Source: Symsagittifera roscoffensis
Lineage: Eukaryota > Xenacoelomorpha > Acoela > Convolutidae
Length of the DNA: 64,000 nucleotides
Direction: 5' to 3'
Assembly (NCBI RefSeq): GCF_963678635.1
Contig: NC_087065.1
Span: forward strand, 57,004,754-57,068,753
This document shows, piece after piece, positions 1-11,400 of the stretch. Both the position numbers and the translations under genes were made by a program. The notes below the pieces were generated by a model. It saw only the letters and a list, made by a program, of their open reading frames with translations, did not search any database and was not told the origin of the DNA. Position 1 is the stretch's first letter, and each line of letters opens with the position of its first letter.

Positions 1-3000
1 TTTGCAGCGGCTAGTCGGAGATTCGTAGGAATCAAGTCTTCCCGCGTGAAGCCCATTCTCTCCCAGGTTTTTATCGGCATCACGCTCACCACCGCGCCTG
101 TGTCCAGAAGCCCTGTGACTCCGATTTTTGTTCCGTTGGTGTCAAGCAGGTGTGCTGTCACATCTGCTTCATATCCAATATGTACCGCGTCTTGTTCCAT
201 CATGGCGTCATGGCCTATCCTGCGGACTTTGAGTTCCTCTTCACCCAAATAGATCTGCCCCATTTGGTCATCATCTGTTGTTATGTAAGTCCTGGTGTAG
301 ATGCTGATTCCATCCACGTTCAGCATTATTTGATACGGCCCATAGACCTCCAAGTAGCGTCCATGAAGTTTCTTCATGCGAGGGCCACCCGTCGTTAGTA
401 GTGCTCGCACAGCTCTCGACTCAGTGCGTGGCTCCACCTGCCTCAGATAATCTGCATATGTGTCCAAATGCATTAAAGTGAACTCTGATGGTTCACTCAA
501 ATTTCTTATTACCTGGTGTCCAGCCACTGAGATTATCGACTGTATCTTCTTTCCTTGCGGCGCCATGCCGAACCTCTTACCGGAGATCACTTTAAGTTTC
601 ATATCTAAACTGCTTGGTGTTTTCGTCTCCTCGAACTCCGTTGCTTCGAAGGTATTCAGTTGCTCCTGAAGCTTTTCATTTTCCAGTTCAAGTTTCACTC
701 TTTGTTCGATCTCTTTCGTCACCAGTTCCTGTTGTACTCTATTTAGAGCATCCTTTGCGGCTGCCTTGTAATCGATCTTGAAGTCATCGGCCGCAGTTGC
801 TGGTTCCGGTTCACATGCTTCTCCTGTTACCGCTTGCATTTTCTTTGCCGCCAGCTCTTGAGGTTTGTCCTTCCTGCGTGCCTCTGCTTCGTTTAAAAGT
901 CGAGCCTTGCTCGCTTTCACTCCTGATAAAGCTTCTTCATGCCTTGGATGCTTGATGTCTGCCACTGCATCCCAGAATTGTGGACAGTCTGATTTAAAAT
1001 GACCTTCCAAGTTGCAAAAGAAACACCTCGGGCCGAATTTCGCAATTACTCCTCTCATGAAATCCTCATGTTCCAACTCTGACGCATCTTCGTCCTCGAG
1101 GCTAAAGCCTATTGCTTTCATGCCTTGTTTATAAGCTGGGCATGCTGACACATGATGGTCTGTTGAACTACAATTAGCACAAGAGCGTCTCTTGTCCATA
1201 TCGTCCCTCGGTTTGTACCAATTGTTCCCTTGGTTCGCTGGTCCGTTGTTAAAATTGCCATAATTGTTCTTGTAATATCCAGATCTCGAAGGAGGTTTCA
1301 GCAATAGATACTCTTTCGATTTGAGTCTCAACTCCTCCGGTGTTGGCGCATTAGTTGATAGTGGTGTGTAATGCGTTGCTAGCATCGTACGAAGTTCATC
1401 GTTTTTCACACCATCGATGAATTTTGAGGCTACGGCCAGGTTCATCCTTCGATTTGACTCATCCGGTTGGCTGCGTCTTCTCAGCATTTCCAAATCATCG
1501 AGAAACTTGTCTATAGTTTCATCTTCCCGCTGCCTCCGTTTCTCGAAGCGCATCATCGCCTGGTGCCCCTGCACCCCTGATCCGAAACGGTTCAATAAGA
1601 TTTCGAAGATTTTTTCAGCAGTGTCACGTTGATACTGTTTCTTGGCCATGACACAGTTCAGGGCTGTCCCTTCTAAGTTGCTGGTGAGCGCGCTGCATTC
1701 CTGTCTCTCAGACAAGTCTTCTTCCTCGAAATGTAGCTTCATTACCTCTATCCAGGTATCAATACAGCCATCAGATTCGTCTTTGTAGCATCTTGGTTTC
1801 TTAAAGATTCTTCTGGACTTTTCACTGCGTTCATTGGTTCTAGATAACCTCGTCAGGAATGTCTCCAAAGACCTGTTCAGGGGTTCAAATGCTGTGGCCA
1901 TTGCCGTAGCATCCCTTGAGTGTCCCGCCTGAGTGTCCTCACACCTTGTCGAAGGCTCTGTGTGCGGTACATCCCTACAATCCGAATCACCATGAGCGTT
2001 TCCCGCTTGGCCCATGTGACTCCTCCTCGGGCCTGTATGCCCCATGTTGCCAGAATCGCTTCTCCCGGTCGCATGTGTGCTTTGCGTTGGTCGTTCGTTC
2101 GAGGTTTGTCTGTTCCCCGTTGAACTTGCTCTACTGTTCGGGCCCCATGCTGTATTACCCCTTGTGGCATAGCCTGATGAACTGCCCCTGCCTCTAGTGG
2201 ATCCATTTGTCTTCCTCCTTTGATGTTCATTGAAGTTCACCCTCGGTTCCCTGCTGGGACCTCCCGAGTTCGGCTCTCCTTCTTTTGGTCCACTCTTGCT
2301 GCTTAGTAGCCCGTCCAACCTATCCATGATAGCCTGCGTTCGCCTCTCCATCATCGCGTCTATCTTTGTGTCAAGAGACCCAAGAGACTGCTCTTGCTGA
2401 ATTCTTAACTTCTCCATGTCGGCTCTTAAGCGTAACTCCCTCTGTTCCGCCTCTCTTGTCATTCGCGACAAGTTCCTCGTCATATGTTCGTCTGTTCTTT
2501 CTTTCAAGCGTTTTTCGCTTCTGTCAACTTCTTGTCTGTTGCGGTTTATTTCTTCCCGCAGACTTTCTCTTTCAATGTGAACTGCTCTTTCCAGTTCACT
2601 CATCCTTATCGACATCTGTTCATTTTGTTCTCCTAAACTGCCCACTATGTTGTTTAAGGCTTCCTCTAGTGCCGCCCCGTTATCCATGAGTGGCGTCACA
2701 TGTGGTGGTGTAACTCTGTCGGTCCCAGGTAGCTTCGTGCTGGTAGAGATCCGGGCCTTGACTCTCTGTCTTGACGTTTTATCATTATCTATTTCAGGAT
2801 CCGCTAACGCGTTGCCTAGCCCTCCGGTTCTACTCTCTCCAGTTTGTGGCTCTGAAGTTGTCCTAATCGCGAAGTCTTTTGACTGGCCTGGTGTGTTTGC
2901 CTCTTTGCTTATCGTTGTCACTACACCAAATTTATCCATAGTTCTAGTCTCTCTTCCGACGTGTGCCTCACTCTCCTGGATCGAACTATTGAGACTGACT

Positions 3001-3581
3001 TGAGATCCAAAGTCCCCTTGCTCCTCTTCATCCTCTTCCTCCTGGGAATCCCCATCGTTTCCTGCTCCTCCTCCCATGCTGAATGGAAAGATGTTTCCGA
3101 AGGTGTTCTTCATTCTTTCTGAGAACGATGATGAGGTTGTTTGTTTTCCAGTTCCGCTTGCCATCATAGTGTTGTCTGTCGGAGATCTTCTAGTTGCCGT
3201 TACTTCAGTTGAGATGTCGGACAGTTCCGACATCTCCTCTCGATCCAACGTCCCGGTGGAAGTGGCAAAATCATGGCCTTGTTCTACCGGAGTAGATTCA
3301 CTCGCCAGCCTTCTGCCTCTCCCTTCCAGTCCATTTACTCCCTGGTTGTCGTTCATGGTATGGTCCGTATTGACCTCCACTTCCAACAGTTCTCTTCGCT
3401 CTCCTGAGGTCTTTTGACTTCTCGTTTCAACCATTCTGCCTGAAACCGTCCCCTTTTTATCGGACCGGGTTCGCTTGATCCAATCCACAAAAGGATCGGT
3501 CATCGTTTTTCTTTGCTTTTCAGGTATGAATTTCCTAGAGCTATTACCTCGTTTTGGTATCCTTGACTTGTCTAAACTCAT
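1..3581 (-). CDS. LTR-retrotransposon gag-protease polyprotein, 3' part outside window
   Basis: One open frame of about 1193 codons runs leftward from an ATG at 3581-3579 (in-frame TAA two codons upstream) off the window edge. In order it shows: a polar N-terminus with an acidic stretch (about residues 170-200); a long heptad-rich coiled coil (about 310-430); a Ser/Gly/Arg-rich linker; a helical capsid-like segment typical of retrotransposon gag (about 600-750); two CX2CX4HX4C zinc knuckles at about 801 and 853; and an aspartic protease start with the catalytic motif DTGA at about 1160. Gag and protease share one frame, as in some Ty3/Gypsy-type elements. Reverse transcriptase and integrase would lie left of the window, so the clade cannot be settled. 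Absence of stops over 3.58 kb suggests a young, perhaps still intact copy. Short ORFs in other frames here are shadows. Confidence 0.88.
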   Translation of the reverse strand, partial: MSLDKSRIPKRGNSSRKFIPEKQRKTMTDPFVDWIKRTRSDKKGTVSGRMVETRSQKTSGERRELLEVEVNTDHTMNDNQGVNGLEGRGRRLASESTPVEQGHDFATSTGTLDREEMSELSDISTEVTATRRSPTDNTMMASGTGKQTTSSSFSERMKNTFGNIFPFSMGGGAGNDGDSQEEEDEEEQGDFGSQVSLNSSIQESEAHVGRETRTMDKFGVVTTISKEANTPGQSKDFAIRTTSEPQTGESRTGGLGNALADPEIDNDKTSRQRVKARISTSTKLPGTDRVTPPHVTPLMDNGAALEEALNNIVGSLGEQNEQMSIRMSELERAVHIERESLREEINRNRQEVDRSEKRLKERTDEHMTRNLSRMTREAEQRELRLRADMEKLRIQQEQSLGSLDTKIDAMMERRTQAIMDRLDGLLSSKSGPKEGEPNSGGPSREPRVNFNEHQRRKTNGSTRGRGSSSGYATRGNTAWGPNSRASSTGNRQTSNERPTQSTHATGRSDSGNMGHTGPRRSHMGQAGNAHGDSDCRDVPHTEPSTRCEDTQAGHSRDATAMATAFEPLNRSLETFLTRLSRTNERSEKSRRIFKKPRCYKDESDGCIDTWIEVMKLHFEEEDLSERQECSALTSNLEGTALNCVMAKKQYQRDTAEKIFEILLNRFGSGVQGHQAMMRFEKRRQREDETIDKFLDDLEMLRRRSQPDESNRRMNLAVASKFIDGVKNDELRTMLATHYTPLSTNAPTPEELRLKSKEYLLLKPPSRSGYYKNNYGNFNNGPANQGNNWYKPRDDMDKRRSCANCSSTDHHVSACPAYKQGMKAIGFSLEDEDASELEHEDFMRGVIAKFGPRCFFCNLEGHFKSDCPQFWDAVADIKHPRHEEALSGVKASKARLLNEAEARRKDKPQELAAKKMQAVTGEACEPEPATAADDFKIDYKAAAKDALNRVQQELVTKEIEQRVKLELENEKLQEQLNTFEATEFEETKTPSSLDMKLKVISGKRFGMAPQGKKIQSIISVAGHQVIRNLSEPSEFTLMHLDTYADYLRQVEPRTESRAVRALLTTGGPRMKKLHGRYLEVYGPYQIMLNVDGISIYTRTYITTDDDQMGQIYLGEEELKVRRIGHDAMMEQDAVHIGYEADVTAHLLDTNGTKIGVTGLLDTGAVVSVMPIKTWERMGFTREDLIPTNLRLAAA

Positions 3582-4361
3582 TCTTTATTTGTCACTTTCC
3601 TATGACTACTCTTGACTCAATTGTTAGAGACCTTATAGTTTCATTAACAATAATAATGACACAACACAATAAATTTCACCAGATTCTATTAAATAGTGAC
3701 CACGAATCCCTGTATGTTGTCAGAGTACAGTTTGTATAAAATTTATTCACACTAGCCGATTATCGGTCCAAAGATCTGGAAACTAGCACAATATGATGTT
3801 ATCAGTCAATTTAAAAGATAGTGTACTCACTACCCAATCAAGCTCAGTTTAGGTTGATTTAAAATCAAAAAACAAAAAAAAATATATATTGACACAATAT
3901 GAATGTATATATAAAAAAAACGTATGTGTCTTGTACTCTTAGTCAGTCGCAGTACAATAGTCGAACCTGTCTTTTAAAGAAAAAGCTTTCCCTGCTTGGT
4001 GCTGCACCAAACAGACAAAACTTTGAAGGCAGTGATTTTCTCAAGTGGGCGTCTATTGCACCCACCGAGTACTGTGTTACCTATCTGCCTTCGGACTGCC
4101 CGAGCTAGACCTACTAAAATCCTCAGGGCAGTCACTTTTCCCAAAAACGTATTATGTTTCAATCCACACCAATGAGTCACGCTCTTTTTAATTTAGACTT
4201 AGTGTCGCGAATATCCGAGTTCGGATCTGTTTTGTATTAGTCTGGTTCTTTTTGAGAGGCAAGTTACCAGTGCAGTCACTGATACCTATCCTGTGTATTA
4301 ATAACCTAATACCTCTCGCTTTTTTAGTTTTTCTTTCGTTCACCTAAGTCCTTAATAAAAT

Positions 4362-4570
4362 GATACCCCTCCGGATTGGCACAAATAGGACCCTTCCGGA
4401 CTGTCAGAATATAGACCCCTCCGGATTGGGACCCCTCCGAGTTAGTTAATAGTAGACCCCTCCGGATTTGGACCCCTCCGAATTAGCGACTATAAGACCC
4501 TTCCGGATTCGGACCCCTCCGGTTTTGTGGAAAGTAGACCCCTCCGGATTCGGACCCCTCTGACTTCGGA
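4362..4570. repeat. Minisatellite of about 40-bp units carrying paired CCCCTCCGG motifs
   Basis: Paired copies of GACCCCTCCGGATT and GACCCCTCCGA recur at 4416, 4454, 4495 and 4535, giving a period of 38-41 bp. Each unit ends in a short AT-rich spacer with AGTA or TAGTA. Single copies continue at wider spacing to the right (4622, 4696, 4912, 5264, 5739, 5970, 6000, 7039, 7806). Inverted copies (CCGGAAGGCT) occur at about 5320, 6411, 7091 and 7425. The array sits in the presumed leader of the minus-strand retroelement; in the element's sense direction the motif reads AATCCGGAGGGGTC. Confidence 0.85.
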
Positions 4571-6481
4571 GCCCTTAGCTCTGTCAAAGTAGCTTTTTAT
4601 AGTTTTCTTTATTTCAGCTTATACCCCTCCGGATACGTTCTGCGTTGCTCTTATGCTGTTTGAATTAACTGGGAAGGGTATAGGATCCTTTCCTAGACCC
4701 CTCCGGATTGAAGTTAAGGCACTTATTTGACAATTCACACTAACGGTGAAGGGTCTTATCACTTGCCTAATTTCGACTCTATTATGGTTGTCTTGTGCCT
4801 TCAGCCCTCCCTTTTTGTCTAGAACTGTCTTAAGTTACTTAGTTCAATCGCTATCAACTTTTGGTAGGGGTATAAGGGTTTTTTAGAAAAATTTATAAAA
4901 CGTGAAGGGTGTACCCCTCCGGATTTGTGTAATTTGCTAAAAACAATCTGAAAAAATTTTCTCGCTCGCTTTTCCGAAAAATTTCTGATCCTATTAGTAA
5001 GCTCAGCTAATTTCTGATCTATTGGTACCAAGATCAACTCGATATGATCAGTAGTTCCAAAGTTATTAACCAAAACGTCTTTTTTCCGAACTCAAAAAAT
5101 TTTCTCTCTTATAGGTTCCGCCTAACTTTTTCCGCAAATCTGGTCCTTTCGACCTAAAATTTATTGATCCGAGCTCAGAAGGCCTATACTCTTCTAGTTC
5201 AATGCAAAAGACCCGATCTAAAACGCTATTGTAGAAAAAATTTGCGAAAAACTATGCTACCTGGACCCCTCCGGATTGATGAATCCACCAAATCAAACAC
5301 GTTATGTTCGATTTCTCTGCAACCCGGAAGGCTTTCGGGTAGCGGATTTTAAGACTTGTAGATTCACTAGTGGACGTTGTCCGAACAACTATTTTTACTG
5401 TCCTACCTCAAAAATTTCAAAAAATTTTCTAAATTTTTAGTGTTTCTTACTATCAAAAATTGGGAAAATTTGGTTTTTGGTACCAAACTAGTTCCAACCA
5501 CTTCCGAACTAAAGTTAACCGGTTCTACTTGTTACAGTAGTGCAGTTACGATGTAACACACTAACTTAGCGCTTTTTTCCGTTTCAAAAAATATCGATAT
5601 CTCAAAAATCGCGACTTGTGGGGGGATCAAAATATCGCTATTTTGACCCTAAAAACCGGTCTGTTTTCGTTGTTTTTCACTGAAAAATGATATAAGACTA
5701 TTAATATAGGCTATATAAGTAATAATATTAGTAATACTATACCCCTCCGGGTTTGTTTAATCTCCGAATTAAGGTGCTTAACTCGGATATTCGCAGTTCG
5801 GTGAAGGGTCACTACAGTGCAGCACTGTCGAGCCCCCCACAGATTACTATCTTACTTTTTGTACCAAAAGGGATACAAAACTTGTTAACGATACCCAACA
5901 GTCGATTGTAGTTGTCGTTGAGCCTCTTCCTGTTGTTCCCTGTACTGCTTGCCGGATCGGTCTTCACCCCGGACCCTTCCGAATTGAGCGCAAATCAGCT
6001 GACCCTTCCGGATTGGGCGCAATTTATCATTAACGTGCTTAAATGCTCAAATAACCCTACAGTACAAGCCCCACAAACGGGCTACAAAAATGATCTTAAC
6101 GATCCTGACTGATATAAATGCCTGTAACAACAATATATCTATCAACAACAAACGGGGGGGTTGAATCACATCTTGTCTGGGGGGATGATTTCTACTGATT
6201 TTTTACTTTTTTACTGTTTTTGGTTTTTTCGGTTATTTTTTATGTTTTTTGTTTTTCTTGGATACTATACTATTTTTTGTTTGGTTTTGCTTATATCTTT
6301 AAGTGTTTTTGGTCACAAACCACTCAGGGGATGAGGGGTTCGCGATTCCCCCCACAATTCCTGGTTCGTGAATTTTCGGTCTTAACTAGGTTAAAAAACT
6401 ATTCACGGCAATCCGGAAGGCTTCCGCGTTCCGAACTACCCTTCCGCCCCGGCGGTTTAGGCCTAATAAGGGCGTTAATGT

Positions 6482-6507
6482 GAGCATCCGCTCGGCGCGG
6501 AATGCTC
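6482..6507. other. Strong short hairpin
   Basis: GAGCATCCGC is followed after a TCGG loop by CGCGGAATGCTC. This forms a roughly 10-bp stem with one bulge, GC-rich against AT-rich surroundings. It lies in the presumed retroelement leader. A structural role in the transcript is possible but not shown. Confidence 0.5.
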
Positions 6508-8215
6508 GTTAACGGTTCTGCCGGTCATGATGTTAAAAAAGAATAACACCCAGGAGCGCCATAAAAACATACATGTAACATTCGCCCGGAAGATACATAT
6601 CGACGGATAACAAAACTAAGTCTTAAGACGACTGGCTAGCGTCTAAACAGAGCTTTGCATGTTTTTCACCGTCTCTACCAAGCCAGTACTTTTCGGTGGT
6701 CTTTCTTACATCAGGCTGACAAAAACGCTACTGTTCTCCGGCTTCGACCAGAACGCTCAAATTAACTAGATTACATGCAAAAATAGTGAGCTCATGGCTG
6801 GGTCTCAGTATCCCCAGACCACGAGGTCACTCCTAAAAACAGGGCTACTACTTATTATATTACTATTGTTTTTGTTCAGTAGATAAAAATCATCATCTCC
6901 ATCGAAGATGGATCAACCCTTCCCCCCCTTCCTCTAGCTCCTCATTCTTGTCAAAACGAATTAAGATCTTAATTAAATTCAAGTCAGGACATGACGGATG
7001 CTAAAATTCAATATAAGTTCATAAAAGTCCACGTCCCGAGACCCTTCCGGATTCTTGAATCCGGTGAATCAAGCTTCTTAATATCCAGTTCACAATAACT
7101 CGGAAGGCTGGGTTTTACCCTTCACCGTTGCTCGCAACGGCCTTGCAACTATTGTAACAGCACAATAGTTGCAACTCGGAACGTCCTCTGCTGTTCGGTA
7201 GTTCGTTGTAGTTTTTTAGTCTCGATTTCGTACTGTTCGTAATCGCAGATAAAAGTTGTTCTGTTTTTTCTTGCTCTTTTTGCTAAAAATGGCCGTTTCT
7301 GACGTTTCTCAGAAATATGACGTCATAATTCGAATTTTTAAAAACTAGAATTCCAGAATCTTCTAGCCTTCACCGTTTGGCTAATCGTTCAAATAACGTC
7401 CTTATCCGTTCTAAATCACCAATTCGGAAGGCTTGCTGCTAAAATACCGAATTCCGCAGAGACTGCATTTTGGCCATTCTGGTCGAATGTCACAGTTCTT
7501 CTTAACCTCATATGTGACATAAGCAGACGACTGTCACAGCAAAGTTTCGAAAACATTTGAAATTTACTTTTTTATCAAAAATCTTTCTTTTATATGAGCG
7601 ACTGGCACACATGATCTGCGATAACTAATCCACATAATTAAATTCAATTGTTCAGGACGGAAAATTAATAAAAAGGGTTATAAAGGTTCACGTAAAAGGT
7701 ACTTGGCGCCAGGCATCTGATAGCACAACTACCAAGAGAAGACGTCGTTATACTCTGCATTTCCGTGCGTTTGATAGTTCGGATATGCTCCGGATCTGCC
7801 ACTGAACCTTCCGGATTCCACTCACTCCTGGGGTTAACGTACTCGTCACGCAAACCTTTCGTTTCCGGTGGCTTCTTTCGTGGTTTGAGTTTGCCCAACT
7901 ATATTTTGTCCATCCACTGACTTTTAAGGTGTATTCGGCTGTTGTGCTTTGAGGGGTTGTTCAACTTCGGCGGTTTGATTTTTCTGAGAAATTGTTACTC
8001 TCCAGTCGAACATTTCAAACAATAAAAATTCCTGAAGATTCTACCCTTCTCCCTGTGTCGAAATTGACGTTAAAGCGCTTAGTGCCATTTTCAGCGTGTT
8101 TGAGAGGGTTCTGCTGTGCCTTCTGGGGGAATGGTAAACACTTTGAAATGGCTCTGGTAGAGACGGTTAAAAGCAAGTAGGACTCTATCTTGACGCTGGC
8201 CAATCGTTAAATTTT

Positions 8216-8462
8216 TATATATTTTTTTCTATGTTATGTACTTTCCGGGTGAATGTTACAGTAACAGAGTTTATTCAATTGTCCCTGTCGGATGAAAATA
8301 ACCAAATAAAACGGCAAAAATCTTGTTATGTAAATTTTTCCAGACTTTGAATTTATTGCTTAGTGGTTCACAAAAAGCTAATAATTGTTCGCTTTTAGTG
8401 CTGAATAAGGATGTAATTTGACCGAAATCGTAATCAAGCATAATCATTTTTTAGATTAACCA
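8216..8462 (+). promoter_or_regulatory. Probable 5' flank/promoter of the LDHD-like gene
   Basis: The 250 bases before the LDHD start are AT-rich and contain no ORF. No clear TATA box at a fixed distance or initiator can be assigned. It is called a promoter only by position. Confidence 0.25.
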
Positions 8463-11400
8463 ATGAACAAATATTTTAAGCTTGGTCGGCAGTTATTAAA
8501 CTGCTCCAGGCCTCTTGGTCAGCAGCCGGATTACAGAAGAAGTTTGTCAGCTGCTGCTCAAATGTCTGAATCCTACATTGAGCAATTGAGAAGCTGCGTT
8601 TCTGGAGATACTAACAGGTTAACATCCAGTTCTGCTGTGCGAGATCTATTCGGGAAAGATGAAAGCCATTTTATTCATTCTCCTCTGCCTGATTTAGTAG
8701 CCTTTCCTAATTCATCTCAGGAAGTGTCTGATCTGCTAAAGTTTTGTCATACAAACAACATCAATGTTGTGCCTTTTGGAACCGGGACTGGATTGGAAGG
8801 CGGTGTAACCTGCCCCGAGCATCAGAAACGACCATATCTATCGCTAAGCATGACAAACATGGCTGAAATTACCGCACTCAATGTCGAAGATTTCGATGTA
8901 ACCGTCCAACCCGGAGTAAGTATCATTGTTAGCTTCAATGATGACAAATTGTTGCCAAAATTATTTTTATACATATTATAAATCACCGAATCAAAGGAAA
9001 TATTGACACTGAATGTAAGTCCGGTAATCTGCAAGTCGGGTCAGGTACATTTAGCTGATTTTTTTTATTTATTCAGAAGGTCGAAAGTATCATAGTTACC
9101 GAGGTTACAGTCAGGCGTCCCTTCATCGCATTATCCAGTCAAAATCCTCCGAATTTTCTAGATAAGAAAAAAGGAGATGATTAGTGTTGATGTTTTTAAA
9201 AATAAACTCGATACGGGTTACGTTTCTTCAATAAGAACACGCAATGTCACCCCTAAGATTGTTGGATTTTTGTTTAGGGGTAGCAAAAATCCACTCACTG
9301 CAAAAATCTCATATCGCGTCGTTTGATGCGCGGAAAAAGTTTCTGTGCGCGTGTTTGCAGGAGAGCTGCGATACTAATTTAAAACCCGCAGTTGTCTTAC
9401 AGGGCATGGTCTTCAAAATTAGCTTCATTTAAGACTAACGAGATAAAATTATAAACATCGGGTGTGCTTTAGTTTCCTGTTTTCCACGCAAAGTCAGCTA
9501 CCAAAAATAGTCACCGGAATGGGTTGGAAGATATACGATATTAAAGCGCTATCAGTCGTGATTCGAACCACATCAAACAGTTTTCAAAACTTTTTCTCAG
9601 TTTTGACAAAAATTAGTTTTAAATCTAATTTCGAGCGAATAAATTGAGCGATCAGCCTTATAATAGTCTATTTCTTTTAATTCAAGTTCAGCTGAAAGTT
9701 TTTTGTTTTGCTCTCGTAAATATAGTTATCGAAGCTTCTTTTAACGCCTTCCATAGAATAAATTTTTTTAATTCAGAAAAAAAAACTTTTTATAAATGTG
9801 TTTGAATTTTTTAAATGATTTTTTTTCTTATCTTTTTCTGTTATAACTGTTGTCGATTATACCAAATTTACTATTGCTTATTATCAATTGCTAGTCCTCT
9901 GTTCAAACTCTTTCATGACATCAGGAATAAAACTAGACTATCCTTGTTTTTACTTGGCGGATTTCGTCTCTTGGCTGTCGGCTAGCAATGTGATACGAAG
10001 CCCCGCTTTGACTTTCTTTTTCATTTTGTTTAGTAGTTCATTGAACCGTATATCTTTTGCTGCAGTTGGTTCGAATTACTATTGAACAAATTGCTTTCAT
10101 AATTATATACATAAATGCAAGAAAATTTTTAAATGATTTTTTGGTCATTTTTTCCAGATACTGGGGAAAAACTGTTCCAATGCTAAGTAAAAGTTCGAAA
10201 GTTCCCGACGATAGAATTTCGTTGAAAACTTGAGTAAGATTTTGTAGCTGCAACTTTTGATAGCTTTATGATAAATATAGCCTCTAGTGAGATGTGTATG
10301 GTGCAGTTTTTCAAAGAAGAAGTGAGTCAAATTACATCCAGTAATTTTCTGAGAAGGTATTTTTGTCTTCGTTGAAAAACTTAAGAATTAAAAATTCGTT
10401 CAGAAAATATTTATTTAACAAAGAAAAAGCACTGTTTGATTTGGTAGTGTTTACACAAACGAGTGGCAATTTTGCTGCTCACCATTACTAATATGCATTT
10501 ATCCACATTATTGGTGGCTAGTGTTTGGCTAGGTTCAAGGGCTCGTGGCACCGATGTGATGACGTTAGACTCTGAATCTCCATGTTGCGGGTTCGATTCC
10601 GGTATACGGTGAGAATTTCACTTTTTAAGACTGGTTTTACCGTTTTTCCCAAATAAACATTTTAAAAGCTATTTTTTTGGAGTTTTGTAGCTTGTTTTTG
10701 CGAATGGCAGCTTCATCTCTGGGATTAAGAAATTGCATAAGTTTCATATCGATTTCAGGTAGTGAAATAGTTTTCATATGTAATGATACGATGCGAGACG
10801 ACTTTTTAGAGCACATGGCGTAGATGTGAGGATGCGAGACTCCGAATCTCCAGGTTGGAGGTTCGGTTCCAGCAATTTCAATTTTCAAGGCTTATTTTTG
10901 CTTTTTCTGATTTCATTTTTTAGAGCTTTGTTTACCTTGCGATAAGCAAGGGTATTGCAATCGGGTACTAGACTTTTTCCCGTAAACAACTTTTTGTACA
11001 GGATCTTCACTTCTAGAGGATCACTTGTAAAGGATCTTCAATTCTGGAGGATCTTTCATCTGACATACTCAATTTCTTGGAAAGTCAAATAAAACTATCA
11101 TTTAGCTAATAATTAGTTCACGTCCGTTTCAGGTTGTAATTATCATTTCAAAAACATTTCTCAATTTTTCGATTGTCTGGTTTTCGTCCTAGTTTATGTC
11201 GGTTCATTTTCCGTTTTTTAAACGCCATTTTATCTGGTAGCGTTTTTATTGGTTTACTTTTTAAAGCAATTTAAACAGTTTTTACTATAACTGATACTTG
11301 GCAGTTTAAAGACTGTCTACTTCCAATTTTCTATTTTTTGTTTCTTCACTCAGTTGAAGTTGTGCTCATATTACATCGACTTAGTCGTCTCATTTGCATC

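Larger units (their letters stand above)
3582..7960 (-). mobile_element. Probable leader/LTR region of the retroelement
   Basis: This stretch lies upstream of the gag ORF on the minus strand and holds no convincing host gene. It differs from the DNA around it: it is rich in a short CCTTCCGGATT/CCCCTCCGGATT motif (see separate entry), contains G-runs near 6150-6185, and has a strong hairpin at 6482-6507 (near-perfect GAGCAT-CCGC stem). I infer that it includes the element's untranslated leader and 5' LTR, because the motif is confined to this interval. I could not find a clear primer-binding site, TG..CA termini or target-site duplication, so the boundaries are uncertain. Short ORFs here, such as minus 7665-7898, have no recognisable domain. 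Confidence 0.4.

Noticed and set aside
1877-2230. 117-codon minus ORF and overlapping plus ORFs at 1916-2197
   Set aside because: They lie out of frame within the long gag frame and show no domain; they are shadows.
3600-3900. Primer-binding site for the retroelement
   Set aside because: No stretch complementary to a recognisable tRNA 3' end next to a TG terminus could be found; ATTATCGGTCCA near 3757 was considered but has no clear tRNA match.
7665-7898. 77-codon minus ORF as a host or element gene
   Set aside because: No recognisable domain or family; short and isolated within the repeat-rich leader region.
10545-10612. tRNA gene with a good B box
   Set aside because: The acceptor and anticodon stems do not pair, and a related degenerate copy follows 260 bases later.
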